Origin: Hordeum vulgare subsp. vulgare
Lineage: Eukaryota > Streptophyta > Magnoliopsida > Poales > Poaceae
Direction of reading: 5' to 3'
Length of the DNA: 64,000 bases
NCBI RefSeq assembly: GCF_904849725.1
Contig: NC_058518.1
Coordinates: 411,749,081 to 411,813,080 of the forward strand
This document shows, piece after piece, positions 23,127 through 35,057 of this stretch (its first letter is position 1; each line of letters begins with the position of its first letter). The notes beneath the pieces are model-generated. The model made no database searches and was not told the origin of the DNA. It worked only from the letters and a program-made list of their open reading frames with translations. A program made the translations under genes and the position numbers.

Positions 23127-24581
23127 TTAGCAATAGAACGGGTGAAGCAACGCCGCGTTCCATGGACGTTCCGTTTCTTGGCCGGAGTCATCCCTCTTGC
23201 GCTTCCTTGGCTTTTTGGCGTCAATCAGGTAGTAAGCATTGTTGTGCAGCGCCTTACTGATGATGAAGGGTCCCTCCCTGGGGGATGAGAGCTTCTGCTG
23301 GTCGGCAGTGCGCTGGATTCTTCTGAGGACCAAGTCTCCCTCCCTGAAAGAGAGAGGCCTGATCTTTTTGCTATGGTAGTATCTCAGCTTCTGTTGGTAG
23401 ATGGCCGTCCGGCTCAAAGCCAAGTCCCTTGCTTCTTCGAGGAGATCCGCACCGTCTTCTCTGGCCTTCTTCGCCTCCGTTTCTGTGTATAGCGTGACCC
23501 GAGGTAAGTCGAACTCGACATCCGTGGGAATAATAGCCTCAGACCCATATACCAGAAAGAATGGAGTGAAGCCGGTCGACCGGTTGGGCATGGTGCGAAG
23601 GCTCCATAGCACAGCCGGCAGTTCTTCAATCCAGTAGCCGGCTGACCTGACCAGTGGTGCCAACAGCCTTGGCTTGATGCCGGCTAGGATCAGTCCGTTG
23701 GCCCTCTCTGCTTGGCCGTTCGACTGAGGGTGTGCCACTGAAGCCAAGTCGAGTCGGATGCCTACCTTGGAACAGTAGAGCGCCACGGCGCCCTTGGCGA
23801 AGTTGGTGCCATTGTCGGTGATGATGCTGTGGGGAACGCCATATCGGACAGAGATGTCTGTGATGAACCTGACAGCAGTGGGGCCGTCAAGCTTTTTGAT
23901 GGGTCTGGCTTCGATCCACTTCGTGAACTTGTCGACGGCTACCAAAAGATGTGTCATCCCTCCGCGAGCCGTCTTGAAGGGCCCAACCATGTCCAGTCCC
24001 CAGACGGTGAATGGCCATGCTAAGGGAATGGTTTTGAGTGCCGAAGGCGGCATGTGGCTTTGTGCACTGAAGCGTTGGCAGCCTTCGCATTTGTCCACCA
24101 GATCCACGGCCTCCTCGAGGGCAGTGCGCCAGTAGAATCCATGGCGGAATGCTTTGGCCACCAGGGTTCTGGAGGCGGCGTGATGCCCACACTCCCCCTG
24201 GTGGATGTCTCTGGGGATCTCCTGCCCTTTTTATGATTCGACGCAGCGTTGGAACACGCCGGTCGCGCTTCGTCGCACCAGTTCGCGATTGATGATGGCG
24301 TAGGCGGCGGACCTGCACTGGATCTGTCTCGCCTCCGCCTGGTTCTGAGGAAGTTCACCGCGAAGAAGGAAGGCCAGAATGGCTTGAGCCCATGATGGAG
24401 CCGACACAAGGGTCTCCTCTGCTTCGTCTTGACTGTTGGAGGCTTCTGCAGCCCTCGAACTTGATGGTGTCTCTGGTGCTATTACTGCAGCCAGCTCACC
24501 GTCTACCTCCATGACGTCCACCCACTGGGAGGATTCGAGCCCGGACAGAGCCGGGATTGTTGTTGTAGCTGGTGCCGCCAT
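23127..24581 (-). pseudogene. Tat element integrase
   Basis: The main open part is 23127-24161 (344 residues). It has the CEGC half of the HHCC zinc finger (residues 25-28, with the histidines upstream of the ATG), then core residues D57 (GLDMVG), D116 (ITDNGTN) and E152 (GQAERANG). This is a complete D,D,E triad for inserting element DNA into the chromosome. The C-terminal part ends ...LLHPFYC. A stop codon near 24231 separates it from the linker frame 24231-24581, which is itself shifted relative to RNase H upstream. It belongs to the gag-pol polyprotein and would be released by the protease. Confidence 0.88.
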
Positions 24582-27364
24582 TGGAGTCGGTTGGACAAAT
24601 GGAGCCGGTATAGGATCCGCAGCCGGCGTGGTTGTGGAGCCGACGGCGCTTGCACCATGGATTCAGTCGATGCCGCATTCGGAGCCGGTGCCGCCAGCGC
24701 AGCCGGCGTGGGGTCCGCAACCGGCGCAACTGGCGGAGCCGACGGTGCTTGTATCGTAGAGTCGGCCGGTACGAAGATTGATGCCGACTCTTGAGATGGC
24801 TTGATAGACGGCTTATGGAGTTGCTCGAGGGAGACGCCGGCTGGAATGGCCTGTCTCGTGGAGCCGATTTTTGCCAGTGCATCGGCCGCCTCATTTTCCG
24901 CCCTGGGGACGTGGTGGAACTCACAACCCTTGAAGGGGCCGCTGAGCTGCTGGATGAGGAAGCGATAGCTCGCCATGTTGGCGTCCCTAGCTTCCCATTC
25001 GCCAGAGACCTACTGCACCACCAAGTCTGAATCGCCGAAGCATATGAGCCGCCGGATGCCGATCTCCTTGGCAAGCCGGAGGCCATGAGCCAGTGCTTCA
25101 TACTCAGCGACGTTGTTGGAGGCGGCGAAATGGATCTGGAGAGCGTACTTGAGCTGGTCCCCTTTTGGGAACGTCAAGATGATGCCGGCTCCCAGCCCTA
25201 TCCGCATCTTCGAGTCGTCGAAGTGCATCCGCCAATGCGTGGAGTCCGGAGGCGGCGGCTCGAACTGGGTCTCGGCCCAGTCGACTAACAAGTCGGCCAC
25301 CACCTGTGATTTGATGGCGGTGCGAGGCTCGTACCGAATATCATGGTCCGCCATGGCGATGGACCATTTGGCAATTCTGCCCGTGGCATCACAGTTACCC
25401 ATGATCTCTGAAAGCGGAGCAGTGCTCACCACAGTGATGGCATGCTCTTGGAAGTATTGCTTCAATTTCTTTGCAGCAAGGTAAACACCATAACACATTT
25501 TCTGATAATGAGGGTAGTTCTGCTTAGAGGCGGACAAGACCTCGCTAAGGTAGTAGACAGGGCGCTGCACTGGCAGGGCCTTGCCTTCCTCTTTACACTG
25601 AACTACCAACACTACGCTGACCATGTGAGTGGTTGCCGTGATGTATATGAGTATGGGTTCCCTTTCAGATGGGGCTGCCAAGATTGGCAGGCTCGAGATT
25701 ACCCGCTTGAGGTCGCGGAAGGCTTCGTCCGCCTGGTCGTTCCACTCGAACTTTGTCGTCTTCTTCATGAGCTGGTAGAGTGGAAGGGCCTTCTCGCCAA
25801 GCCGACTGACGAACCGGCTGAGGGATGCCAAGCAGCCGGCGAACTTTTGGACGTCGAGGATCCGAGCCGGCCGCACCATCCGCTCGATGGTGCTGATCTT
25901 CTCAGGGTTCGCTTCGATGCCGCAGGAGGATACGAAGAACCCCAAGAGTTTGCCTCCTGGGACCCCGAAGACGCACTTCTCAGGGTTGAGCCGGATCTTG
26001 TATTCGTGCAGATTAGCGAATGTCTCCCGCGGGTCGTCGAGGAGGCTGAAGTGTTGCTTCGTCTTGACGATGATGTCATCCACATAGCCGTGGATGTTTC
26101 TGCCAATCTGTGGCAGTAGGCACTGCTGCATGCAGCGTTGGAATGTCGCACCTGCGTTCTTCAGACTGAACGTCATGGTGGTGTAGCAGTAGGCCCCAAA
26201 GGGCGTGATGAAGGAGGTCTTCAGGCGATCAGTTGGATCCAGCTTGATTTGATGGTAGCCTGAATAAGCATCCAAAACCGACAGCAGTTCGCAGCCTGTA
26301 GTGGAGTCGATCACTTGATCTATCCTAGGCAACGCGAAAGGGTCTTTCGGACAGGCCTTATTCAGGCTAGTGTAGTCGATACACATTCGCCATGTGTTGT
26401 TATTCTTCAGCACCAGGACTGGGTTAGCCAGCCAGTCCGGGTGGAAAACCTCCATGATGAAGCCGGCTGCAAGGAGCCGCGTGATCTCTTCTCCGATTGT
26501 GCGCCGCTTTCCCTCGGCGAAGCGGCGCAAAGGTTGTTTCACCGGCTTTGCATCCGGTCACACATGAAGTTTGTGCTCGGCGTACTTCCTCGGAACACCC
26601 GGCATGTCCTTGGGGGACCATGCAAAGATGTCCGGATTCTCACGGAGGAAGTCGACGAGCTCGCCTTCCTATTTGGGGCTGAGGCCAGCCCCGATGGTGA
26701 CGCACTGGTTCGGGTTGGCAGTGTCGAGTGGGACCTGCTTGGTCTCTTTATCCGGCTTGAAAGAGCCCTCGCCAGCCAATTGGGACGGAGGAGAAGGAAT
26801 CGCCGGCTGCTCGGTAGCCTGGGCCATGAGCCGGTCGATCTGCCGCTTCTCCTCAACAATCACCAAGGCATCGGCGAGCCGACTGCTATCTTGGGCACAC
26901 TCGAGCGACTTCTTGTAGTCGCCAACAACAGTGATGATGCCCTTGGGACCCGATATCTTCATCTTTAGGTAGGCGTAATGCGGAATAGCCATGAATTTGG
27001 CCAGAGCCTGTCTTCCCAGCAGCGCGTGATACGGGCTACTGAGGTCTACTACCTGAACCATATGGACTCTCGGCGGAAGTGGGCCTTGTCGCCGAAGAGG
27101 ACGTCCAGCTGGATCTTGCCGATGGGCGAGCAGGACTGCCCAGGCATGATGCCATGGAAGATAGTGCTGGTTGGTAGGACGTCCATCTCCTTGAGCCCGA
27201 GCTTGAGGAGAGTGTCGAGGTAGAGGATGTTGATGCTGCTGCCGCCATCGACCAGCACCCGGGAGAATCGGTAGGTGAGCCTTTTGGAGGCGAAGGTGGG
27301 GTCGAGGACGAGCGCGTATGATCCCGGGTTGGGCATCACCGCAGGATGGTCCACCCGGCTCCAT
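24503..27364 (-). pseudogene. Tat element reverse transcriptase and RNase H
   Basis: The frame runs from the post-protease linker (26669-27364, VVDLSSPYHALLGR) through RT (25010-26542) into RNase H (24503-24976). RT shows D91 in LSVLDAYSG and the catalytic pair in GYVDDIIV (residues 155-156 of the 510-residue segment). RNase H begins near MHFDDS and continues past a stop. In-frame stops sit at 26669-26671 (TAG), just above 26542 (TGA) and 25010-25012 (TAG, following VVQ). A one-base deletion near 27057 separates this frame from gag-protease. A further frameshift lies near 24580. The element cannot make its polyprotein without help. Confidence 0.88.
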
Positions 27365-29685
27365 GTGATTGGTTTGTCAGACCAATGCATGTACTGGGGA
27401 ACCGGGGGGACAGTGGCGTTTACTTCGCGCCGTCTTTGGCGCAGGTTGTGCTTGTCGTCTCCTTCGCTGGTGAAGACGACGAACGCTCCGTATTGATGAG
27501 GATAGTCGTCTGGGTGATGACCGTCATCACGAGGCGGCGGTGGCGGAGGCGGAGCGTGGTTGGGAGCCGGTGCACGGGGCGCCACCTGTGCACCCGAAGG
27601 AGCCGGCAGGCCATCCCCTTGCGACAGCCGGCGCGCGACGCTGCACTGTCGAAGGGTATGGGAACACGGCATCGCCCCAGAATGTATCTTGCAGGGGGCA
27701 TCGAGCAGCTACTCGAAGGACTGCCTGGGCAGCCCGTTGGGGTTGCTCCGGTTGGAACGCTTTCGTGGAGGGCCGGCTTTAGGAGCCGACGCCTCGCCCT
27801 CCACATTGGCCACCAACTTGCTGTTGGAGCGGGGATCCATCTGATCCGCCTTGCGCTTGTAGTTGTTCTGGCCGCCTCGGTTGTCCCCAGCCGGCGCAGA
27901 CACAACCTTGTCCGAGGCGGTCACCTTGATGTGCATTGCGGAGTTGGCCGTGGCGTACTTGTCCGCCTTGCCCATGAGCACCGCCAAAGAGGTGGTCTCG
28001 GCGCACATGAGCTTGTGCTTGAGGAGGGTGCCGTCTCGGCAACCGTCAATGAAGTACTGGATGGCTTTTACCTCATGCACCCCCTCGCAGGAGTTGCGGA
28101 GCTCCGTCCACCGGGTGACGTAGTCGCGAACGGGTTCGTCGGCCTTATGGACGCACATAGCCAGCTCGCGGGGCCGGCCAGGCCGCTTGTAGGTGCCGGT
28201 GAAGTTGCGAACGAACGCCTCCTCGAAGTCCACCCACGAGTTGAAACTGCCGTCCGGAAGGCTGTTAAGCAAAGTCCGCGCCGAGCCGGCCAACATGAGT
28301 GGCACGTAGCAAACTGCTACGCGCTTGTTGCCCTTGACGATGCGTACGGCCGTGGTGTAATCAATCAGCTAGTCTTCTGGCTTGGCCGTGCCGTTGTATT
28401 TCGGCGTATCCCAAGGTAGGGTAAAACCTCGGGGGAACGGCTCCCCTCGGATCCGGGGGCCGAAGCATGTCGGACCGACGGGTCCGTCTTCCTCTAGGAG
28501 GGCTGACTGGGCCAGGACGATGAGACGCCGGCGGGCGTCCCGCTCATCCTGGGTGGCGTGGGCGCTAGCCCCGGTGGCGAGAGGGGAGGCGCCTCGTGAG
28601 CCAGAGACGTGAGTTCTTCGCGGAGGAGGAACCTCACACTCCGAATCGCCCTCGTCGCCTCCGCGACGCAAGCCCGAAGTGTGCTCGCTCTGGCGCTGAG
28701 AGCGTTGGTCTTGGCTTCCCTCGCCCCTCCGGCCGGAAGGGCGATGCAAGGAAGGTCCTTCTGCGTGGTGTTGGCCGCTAGGGTTGCGGCGTGCCCCTGA
28801 GTTTGGTCTCGGGGACTCCGATTGAGCCTGACCGGGGTCAAGCCGAGCGTGTTGCTGGTTGGCGGCGTCAAGGAGATCCTTGACACGCTTCTCCTGGAAG
28901 GCGCGCTCCTTGCCTTCCAGGCTTGCCATCTCCTCCATGGCTGCCTGCGCCGCTCGCATGTTGGCCGCAGGAATCTCGTAGGTGGGCAGATCACGGCCTA
29001 GAACCTCGGCGATGAACCGGCCACGGCTGCGGACCGATCCAAGCCGGCTAGGGGCCTCGGAAATCAGAGTGAGACCATATGCGGAGTTGTACTCGCGCTG
29101 CGTAGCCTCCAACCGACGTTTTGTCAAAGCTACGGCGATGCCCTCCTCCAAGATACGCTTGCGAGACTCCTCCAGCAAGGCCCGAGCGTCTGCAGGGTCG
29201 GTGGAAGTGGTGACAGGTGTCTTCAGGCCGGCGATGGCGTCCCGAAGAGTATCAGCGGTGGCCGCAGCGGGCTCGCCAACGCCTACGGAGGCCTTGCCGG
29301 GAGCCGTGCTGGTGCCAACGCCGATAACCATCACCTCCACGGTGTTGGAGACGTCAGCAACGTGGTATGGGGTGAAGAACCCCACCGACGGCGAAGGGTC
29401 GACGAAGGCGAGGACGTTACTGGGATAAACATCGTGGACAAGCATCTCAGCGATAGAGATCCTGCTGAAGCTGGCGCAGAGCGCCTCAATGTCGAAGTCC
29501 TCGCCGAAGTAGCGCGGGCCGTCGTTGAGATGAAGTTCACTGAAGAGAACACTGAGGTTCTCCATAGCACCGACGACGATGCTAGGGAGCGCCTCGTCAT
29601 CAGAATCTTCGTCCGAATCCGCATGGCGGACGGGGACGTCGATCATCATGGGTGTCGCCTCATCGAAAGCGGGCTCCACGGGCAT
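27049..29685 (-). pseudogene. Tat element gag and protease
   Basis: The start is set at the ATG at 29685, the first one inside the internal region; the same frame runs open upstream into the LTR, which is not meaningful. Gag contains the conserved block around 27900-28400 (FEEAFVRNFTGTYKRPGRP, then TRWTELRNSCEGVHE). A Cys/His cluster near 27690 (CKIHSG...C) may be a degenerate zinc knuckle. The aspartic protease site DGGSS lies near 27245, within VLVDGGSSINILY. TAG stops at 28369-28371 (a position that is Trp in relatives as I remember them) and 27709-27711 (probably from CAG) break the frame. The frame is lost near 27057. Confidence 0.85.
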
Positions 29686-29767
29686 GCAATGTGATTCAGA
29701 CGCGATGCATCCGGTGGTGTAGGTGCGGGGCCCCGCCCAGCGCGTAAAGCCAGCCGATGCCGCGATC

Positions 29768-29786
29768 GGCCCCACGGTGGGCGCCA
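29768..29786 (-). promoter_or_regulatory. Tat element primer-binding site
   Basis: Two bases inside the 5' LTR, the minus strand reads TGGCGCCCACCGTGGGGCC, a TGG-starting primer site as expected for tRNA priming. The tRNA species was not identified. Confidence 0.65.
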
Positions 29787-29788
29787 AA

Positions 29789-30867
29789 TGTCGGTGAATA
29801 CTCACAACATATGCCATGGGTAGGCTAAAGTCGATGAGAACTGAAGGGACAAAGGTGGGCGATGGGAACGAGGTTGGTACACGCATGGGACGCACGATGT
29901 ACCCAGGTTCAGGGCTCTCCGTAGAGATAATACCCCTAATCCTGCCAGAGTGTTTGATGTATAGGAACAGAGTACAATTTCGCTCCTGGAGCTGTGTTGG
30001 GAGGAGGAAGAGGGGAGCAGCCGGCTCGTCTCTACCTCTCTCTCTGTGGTTAGTGAATGTGTTGTGTTGAATGACTGGTGAAGGATCGGCCCCCTTGCAT
30101 GGAGGGCGATCGGGGGGTTTTATAGACGAACCCGCCGACCTACAATATGGATAAAGGGTACAAGTGTGGGACCCAGCTGGGAGCTTCGTCGGCTGGCCAG
30201 GGGCCCACAAGGGTCTTGTCTTGTCGATGGGGGGCCCGTTGGCTGCATGGTCTCGATTGCCTGTGGGACCCGTCGGCTAGCCAATGAGGCTCTCACGTAA
30301 GGTTGACGCTGAGCACGCGATGTACGTCAAGCGTCGCCCCGTGAGATTCTTCATGGGCAGGTAGTACGACCACCTCCACTGTTCCCCACGCCGAGTGCAG
30401 TAATGGAGTGGGAGTGTGACGGTCTGACACTATGCTAGGTGATGGATCAAAGCCAGGGTAGGTCAGCGGCGTGGCCGCCGACGATCGTACCTGTCGGGCG
30501 CCCTGATCCAGTACCTTTGCTGACGCGTAGCTACCTTTAATCATGAGGTCTCTTCCTGACCTACGATCTGATGTGACTTGTGATCCTCGGCCGGCTAGCC
30601 TGCTTGGCCAGCCGGCTTGAGTGTGGCCGCCTCCTCCCAAGTCCGGCTGGCGGGACGAGGCCGGCTCTGAAGGGGAGGCCGCCTGGATTCTAGCCGGCAG
30701 GGGTTGCCTGGCCGGCCAGAAAGGTGGCCGCCTCGTCCTCTAGCCGGCAGGTGATACCTAGCCGGCCAGAAGACTTGGGCCTTGGGAATCTTCATACGTC
30801 CATTTCCGTTGGGCCGGAAATGAAGTAATAGGCTTGATGAGCCTACCCCAGGGTTATCCCCCCGACA
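29789..30867 (-). repeat. Tat element 5' LTR
   Basis: 1079 bp, partner of 2776-3853, from which it differs by scattered substitutions. It carries the promoter for gag-pol on the minus strand. Its outer end abuts TSD TGTAG (30868-30872). Confidence 0.93.
30118..30124 (-). promoter_or_regulatory. TATA box of the Tat 5' LTR
   Basis: TATAAAA on the minus strand, conserved at the equivalent place (3105-3111) of the other LTR. Confidence 0.6.
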
Positions 30868-33800
30868 TGTAGCAAGCGGTAACATAGCCAATCAATGGTT
30901 TGCTAGGTTGTGAACATGTTGAAGGTTTTCATGGCAATGTTGAGAGGCTGGTATTTAACAGGTGGTAGGCAGCGAGACATAACGATAGAAACTGAACAAC
31001 TAGCATGGAAATGATAGTAATGGTATCTGGGGAAAGGGGCATCTTGTCTGAGATCCCGCTTGGAAGAAGACTGACTCCGTGAAGCAGACGAACCGATGTA
31101 GTCAAACAGAACCTCACTTTTCGACACGCTTGCAGAATTCTATCGAGACGAAGAAAAACAGAAACAAGAATCAACACACGATATTCACCATGGCACATGC
31201 ATGACAAGATGCAATCCACATATGATGCATGATCAGTTGAATATATGCAACACATGGCATGGCAGTTCACAACAATCGAACACTACACATTAAGTGAAGT
31301 TCAATCCCGATTACGAATATTGACGAAACTCCACATACGAATTATTTAGTTCTATCCCGATTACGTACATGTAAATATTAAATGTTGATTAAACATGGCA
31401 AGAGGTGAAGCGTAACTAAGCTATCTATCTAGGCATTTTAAATGAGGTCGGAAACGATATATAGCATCTCCGAACTAACCTCATACATTAATTTATAATT
31501 CTGTCCAGATCTGATCTAACATGTTTTAATACTTGTTAAACAACAAAATAAATAGGTTCACGTGATTCTACGTGTCGTTCCAATCAATTTACACATAGAG
31601 AACATCTCCAACGGAGCTACGGTTCAAAAGATACGAACACCGCAAGATATGATGGCATGAATGCAATATGTGTGCAACGACAGTCACAAGCATTTCAAAA
31701 CATACAACCAGAAAGATAATATGAAACTACACGAGAATCTAAGCAAGTTTCATATAAGACACGATCAAATCGGAGCAACGGTTCAACAAATACAAGCTTC
31801 ACAAGAAATAGACATAATCTGTCAAAATCAGCCACATAGCATTTTCTACACCCTCGAACAACTAGCTACACAAATCCAAAATGCTCAAACAAGGCATGAG
31901 ACAGTAGAGGGCAAGATGCACTACAACATACTACTAATAACATTTAGCACGGAAGCATCGATCACTAGAAAAAGTACTCACAAAATGGCATCTCACACAC
32001 AGTTTCAGACTTAGTGAAAATATCAGTTTTAGACAGTGCGGTTTTCGATCTGAGGGCATATTGACAGCAAAAAAACCATATGCTACAGGACTCCAAATGA
32101 CATGGAAATTCACAGCATGCTGGAGAATCTTAAGGACTACAACTAACTCCATTGTACCAACCTCAAAAGAGCTACAGATCACCAAATAAACTCACGGCAA
32201 GACAGCAACAAAATATATCAGATTTCAGACTTAGAAATATTTCAGCATCTTCAAAACAACACTATTTTCTAGCATGTTGAGAACAAGCAAATAACACCTA
32301 AACATGGGTTTATATTGAACCAAAATTAGCAGAGGCTAGCCTACACATCCAAGGGCATATCTCTAGTTGACAACTCATTCATATCATGCACGGCTTAAAT
32401 CACACAATATAGACAAAAGGGCGACATGGCAATATATCACGCGCACTAACTTGCTCAAAAGATAAAACTAAATGCACAGTTAAATTCTATGGATTTTTCT
32501 ACCCTGAAAAAATATATAACATGTGGGGTTGCAAAATAAAAATGTCGCCACACATATATGCGAGAAAAAATGTCATAAACATGATATAACAAACTAGCAA
32601 CGGAACCTTCATGCAAAAATGCAAACAACTACTCTAAAATACATGGAAAAAGGTCTCTAATAACATGAGCATTTCATCTACGGGGTTTGAGCAATCCGCA
32701 CAAAAATAAATACGGGGTAATCCCCTATTAGGACAACATGCAAAACTAGGCATACGGTGGGTCAAACCACTTCAAACATGCATGCAAGTTGCAAAATATT
32801 AATCTACGCGAAAAGCTACACGAATTACATATATAAATCATCGCGATCCGACACACGGTTTTAAATCTACACGCGTTTTAAAATACGACATTTTCCTGAA
32901 ATAAATATGTCGCGGAAAATAGGAAAAAAAACTAACGGGCCAAAACTGGTTACTACTGGGCTCTACAGGGCGCGCGCAACTTAGCTAAAAGTCGCCTAGG
33001 GCAGAGAATAGGTGGGGCTGGAGGTTAGGTCACCTCGTGGGCTTCGGCCCAGGTTGGTGGAGAAGAGGCACGCCGAGGAGGCGGTGCTGGGCCGAGGGAG
33101 CCTGGGCCTGCCGCTGGCCGGTCCAGGGGAGAGGCGAGGCGGCCACGGGCGCTCGCCCTCGTCTCCCTCCCGTGCTCCTCCACGAGCAGGAGGCATGGCG
33201 GCGGCGCTCAGGGGACTCCGGCGGGGCGGCTGGCAGGCGACGGTCGGCAGGAGGCGGTAGCCTGCGGAAACGGGCGGGACCGTCCGGATCCGACGGGAAC
33301 CGGCGGGATGAGGCGACGACGTGCAGGCGACGGCGGCCTGAAGTAGATGGCGGCGGCTGGGCATGCGCGGGGCGGCGGCTGCGGCTTCCTGCGGCTTCGG
33401 CCGTCGCTGCGGAAGCCCGGCGGCTGGCGCGAGGCGGCGGCCGGCGGCGGAGGCAGGTCCATGGCGGCGGGGCGACACGACGAGGAGGCTGGCGCGGCTG
33501 CTGGATCGGGGCTCCTCCCGATCTGGCAGCAAGGGGGCGCTGCTGCTCGGGCCCAGATGGGCTTCGGCGGGCCGGGTGCGGGCTCGGTCGGGCCCTGGCG
33601 GCTGGCAGGGTAGGAGGAGAGAGAGGCAGGTGGGAGTGGCGGCTAGGTTTAGGTGGGCACGGATTTCGAGGGAGAGAGAGAGTAGCTGCCTATTTATAGA
33701 CATAGGGACTAGGGTTATCCGAATCAGGATCAGTTTTTGACCACGTGATCGCGATCAAATGGTCACGGACGAGGGAATGTCTAGGTGGGTGTGTAGAGTG

Positions 33801-34265
33801 GCTAGGCAGAGGTGAGAGGGAAATAGCGCGGCGCGGAAACACGATTTAAAATACCGAGAAACGTCCGACGATAGACCAAATACGGTGCCGCTACGGTCGA
33901 CTGTTTGGGTACCAGACGGACTCCGATTGCGATGAAAATCGGCAGGCGACCTACCTATATCTAAATAAGACCGCATGCCAAGTTTCAACCCAATCAGAGA
34001 AAGTTTTATACACACTTTTAAAAAATAAGGATTTGATGATGTCGCGGGCGCGTGCGTGTGTGGTTGAGCTCAGAACGGGCAACGACGAACACGGAGAGAA
34101 CCGGCAACTAATAACGTATGCAAATTTGTAAACTGGCGGCAACGGGATGCCGATGCGATGCAGATGATGCGCATGATGCGATGATGATGCGACAAACAAA
34201 CGAACCACACGACGAGAACGGAATAAAAGGGGAATCTTCTGGAGCGCCGGTCTCGGGCTGTCACA
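30868..34265 (-). repeat. Sukkula-like LTR, 5' segment
   Basis: This is the proximal part of the giant LTR, starting after the Gypsy TSD copy. In minus orientation it starts at 34265, has a TATA box at 33691-33698, and then a GC-rich block (about 33000-33650) like a leader. Long overlapping frames occur on both strands in that block because stop codons are rare in GC-rich sequence; none has a recognisable domain. The rest (30873-32990) is AT-rich with no gene. Confidence 0.65.
33691..33698 (-). promoter_or_regulatory. TATA box of the Sukkula-like LTR
   Basis: Minus strand TATAAATA within GTCTATAAATAGGC, about 570 bp from the LTR start. Confidence 0.55.
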
Positions 34266-34270
34266 GGTTT

Positions 34271-34734
34271 TGCCTCATCTCACAACTTATGCCGCCACCG
34301 TAGTCTACCTCATCTCGGTCGCCGGCTGCATCGACGTGCGGGAGAGCACGTCTCGTGAATCGTTCATTTTTGCGATCCTATATCGAAAGAGGGCGAATTA
34401 GGTTTTTGGAAAGCGCTCTGCGCGACTACTCAAATTTATCGTCACGAGTCGTCTACCATTCAAGTCGGACGGTGCTACTCATCACGTTATCCATTGCCTT
34501 TAACAATAGATCATCGGCAACATAGTCATCAGCATCGTCGCTCCTACAGCACCTAACTAACAGTATGTTATTTATGATCTGTTAATGTCTCTTTTTGTAC
34601 TTGTTACTTTGTGTGAGATGATGATGTGCATATTTTGCTGTTCATCTAGTTTAATAAATTGTTGCATGCTAATTTTGGTACTAATCATGAATTATGTATT
34701 GAAATTAATCATGATCTTGCATAATTTTCCAACA
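34271..34734 (+). repeat. outer Copia 3' LTR, second half
   Basis: It continues the LTR begun at 772 and ends TTTCCAACA at 34734. Its boundary with the giant LTR is marked by the duplicated GGTTT at 34266-34270. Confidence 0.65.
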
Positions 34735-35057
34735 ACATTCGGGATGTAAACATATCTAGCAAATTTCTTTCGGGTTTTCCGCAAGTTATTACTTCAACTA
34801 CGATTTCACCCAATTTCAATGAAAAAAAGGGGAGAAATCTGCAATTACCCTCCTTTTAATTAATCGATCTTTCTATTCATGAACATCAGCTAAGCTTGAA
34901 CCACGTCCAAACATCGATCTTCAGACAAATCACACGGTTTGAGGTTCATATCCTTTGGATTTCAATCGAATGAGGCAGGCACATTTGATAATTGAGATAG
35001 CCAGCACTTCCATTTCCATGCGCAATATCTATGGTCTCCTCCGGTATGTGACGATCT
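34735..35057. other. 3' flank of the glutaredoxin-like gene
   Basis: AT-rich sequence between the outer Copia LTR and the stop codon of the minus-strand gene, which must hold its 3' UTR. No canonical AATAAA was found on the minus strand near the stop. Confidence 0.4.

Larger units (their letters stand above)
2776..30867 (-). mobile_element. Tat-lineage Gypsy element with antisense gene and nested SIRE copy 1
   Basis: LTRs lie at 2776-3853 and 29789-30867 and are nearly identical along their length. Both read TGTCGG...CCGACA. The flanking TSD is TGTAG (2771-2775 and 30868-30872). The minus strand encodes gag, DGGSS protease, RT with YVDDI, RNase H and a D,D,E integrase in Gypsy order. A plus-strand, intron-containing gene and a tandem repeat lie between integrase and the 3' LTR. 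An antisense gene in that position is a known trait of the Tat lineage (for example Grande and RIRE2). Without the nested 14.2-kb Copia element the length is about 13.9 kb. Several nonsense codons and frameshifts make it non-autonomous now. Confidence 0.9.
1267..34265 (-). mobile_element. Sukkula-like (LARD) solo LTR, about 4.9 kb, split by a Gypsy element
   Basis: The ends are TGTAACGCCC at 1267 and GGGCTGTCACA finishing at 34265, flanked on both sides by GGTTT (1262-1266 and 34266-34270). After removing the nested 2776-30867 element and one TSD copy, about 4902 bp remain. No protein of a retrotransposon is encoded and no internal LTR boundary or primer site is seen, so this looks like a single very long LTR. 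On the minus strand it starts TGTGACAGCCCGAGACCGG and ends with sequence close to what I remember of the Sukkula outward IRAP primer (ATCGCATCTTGGGCGT). Sukkula is the LARD family of barley and wheat, with LTRs of 4.5-5 kb. A minus-strand TATA box at 33691-33698 supports the orientation. Confidence 0.75.
120..34734 (+). mobile_element. 3' part of a plus-strand Copia element, host of the left nest
   Basis: What remains is the last codons of RNase H (122-220), an untranslated tail, a purine tract (763-771) and a 3' LTR beginning TGTTAG at 772 and ending CCAACA at 34734. The LTR is interrupted by the 1267-34265 insertion, whose TSD GGTTT shows that the two halves were once contiguous (about 959 bp together). 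The 5' part was cut off by the BARE/Angela-like insertion at position 119 or lies to its left. The lineage within Copia was not determined. The five bases after the LTR are ACATT, which should be the TSD if the left end is ever found. Confidence 0.75.

Noticed and set aside
28369..30210. 613-codon open frame covering gag and most of the 5' LTR of the Tat element
   Set aside because: The part above 29685 lies in the LTR and primer site; gag is taken from the ATG at 29685.
32996..33740. Long overlapping frames on both strands in the GC-rich block
   Set aside because: The block is inside the giant LTR, frames exist on both strands at once, compositions are Arg/Ala/Pro/Gly only, and no domain is recognisable.
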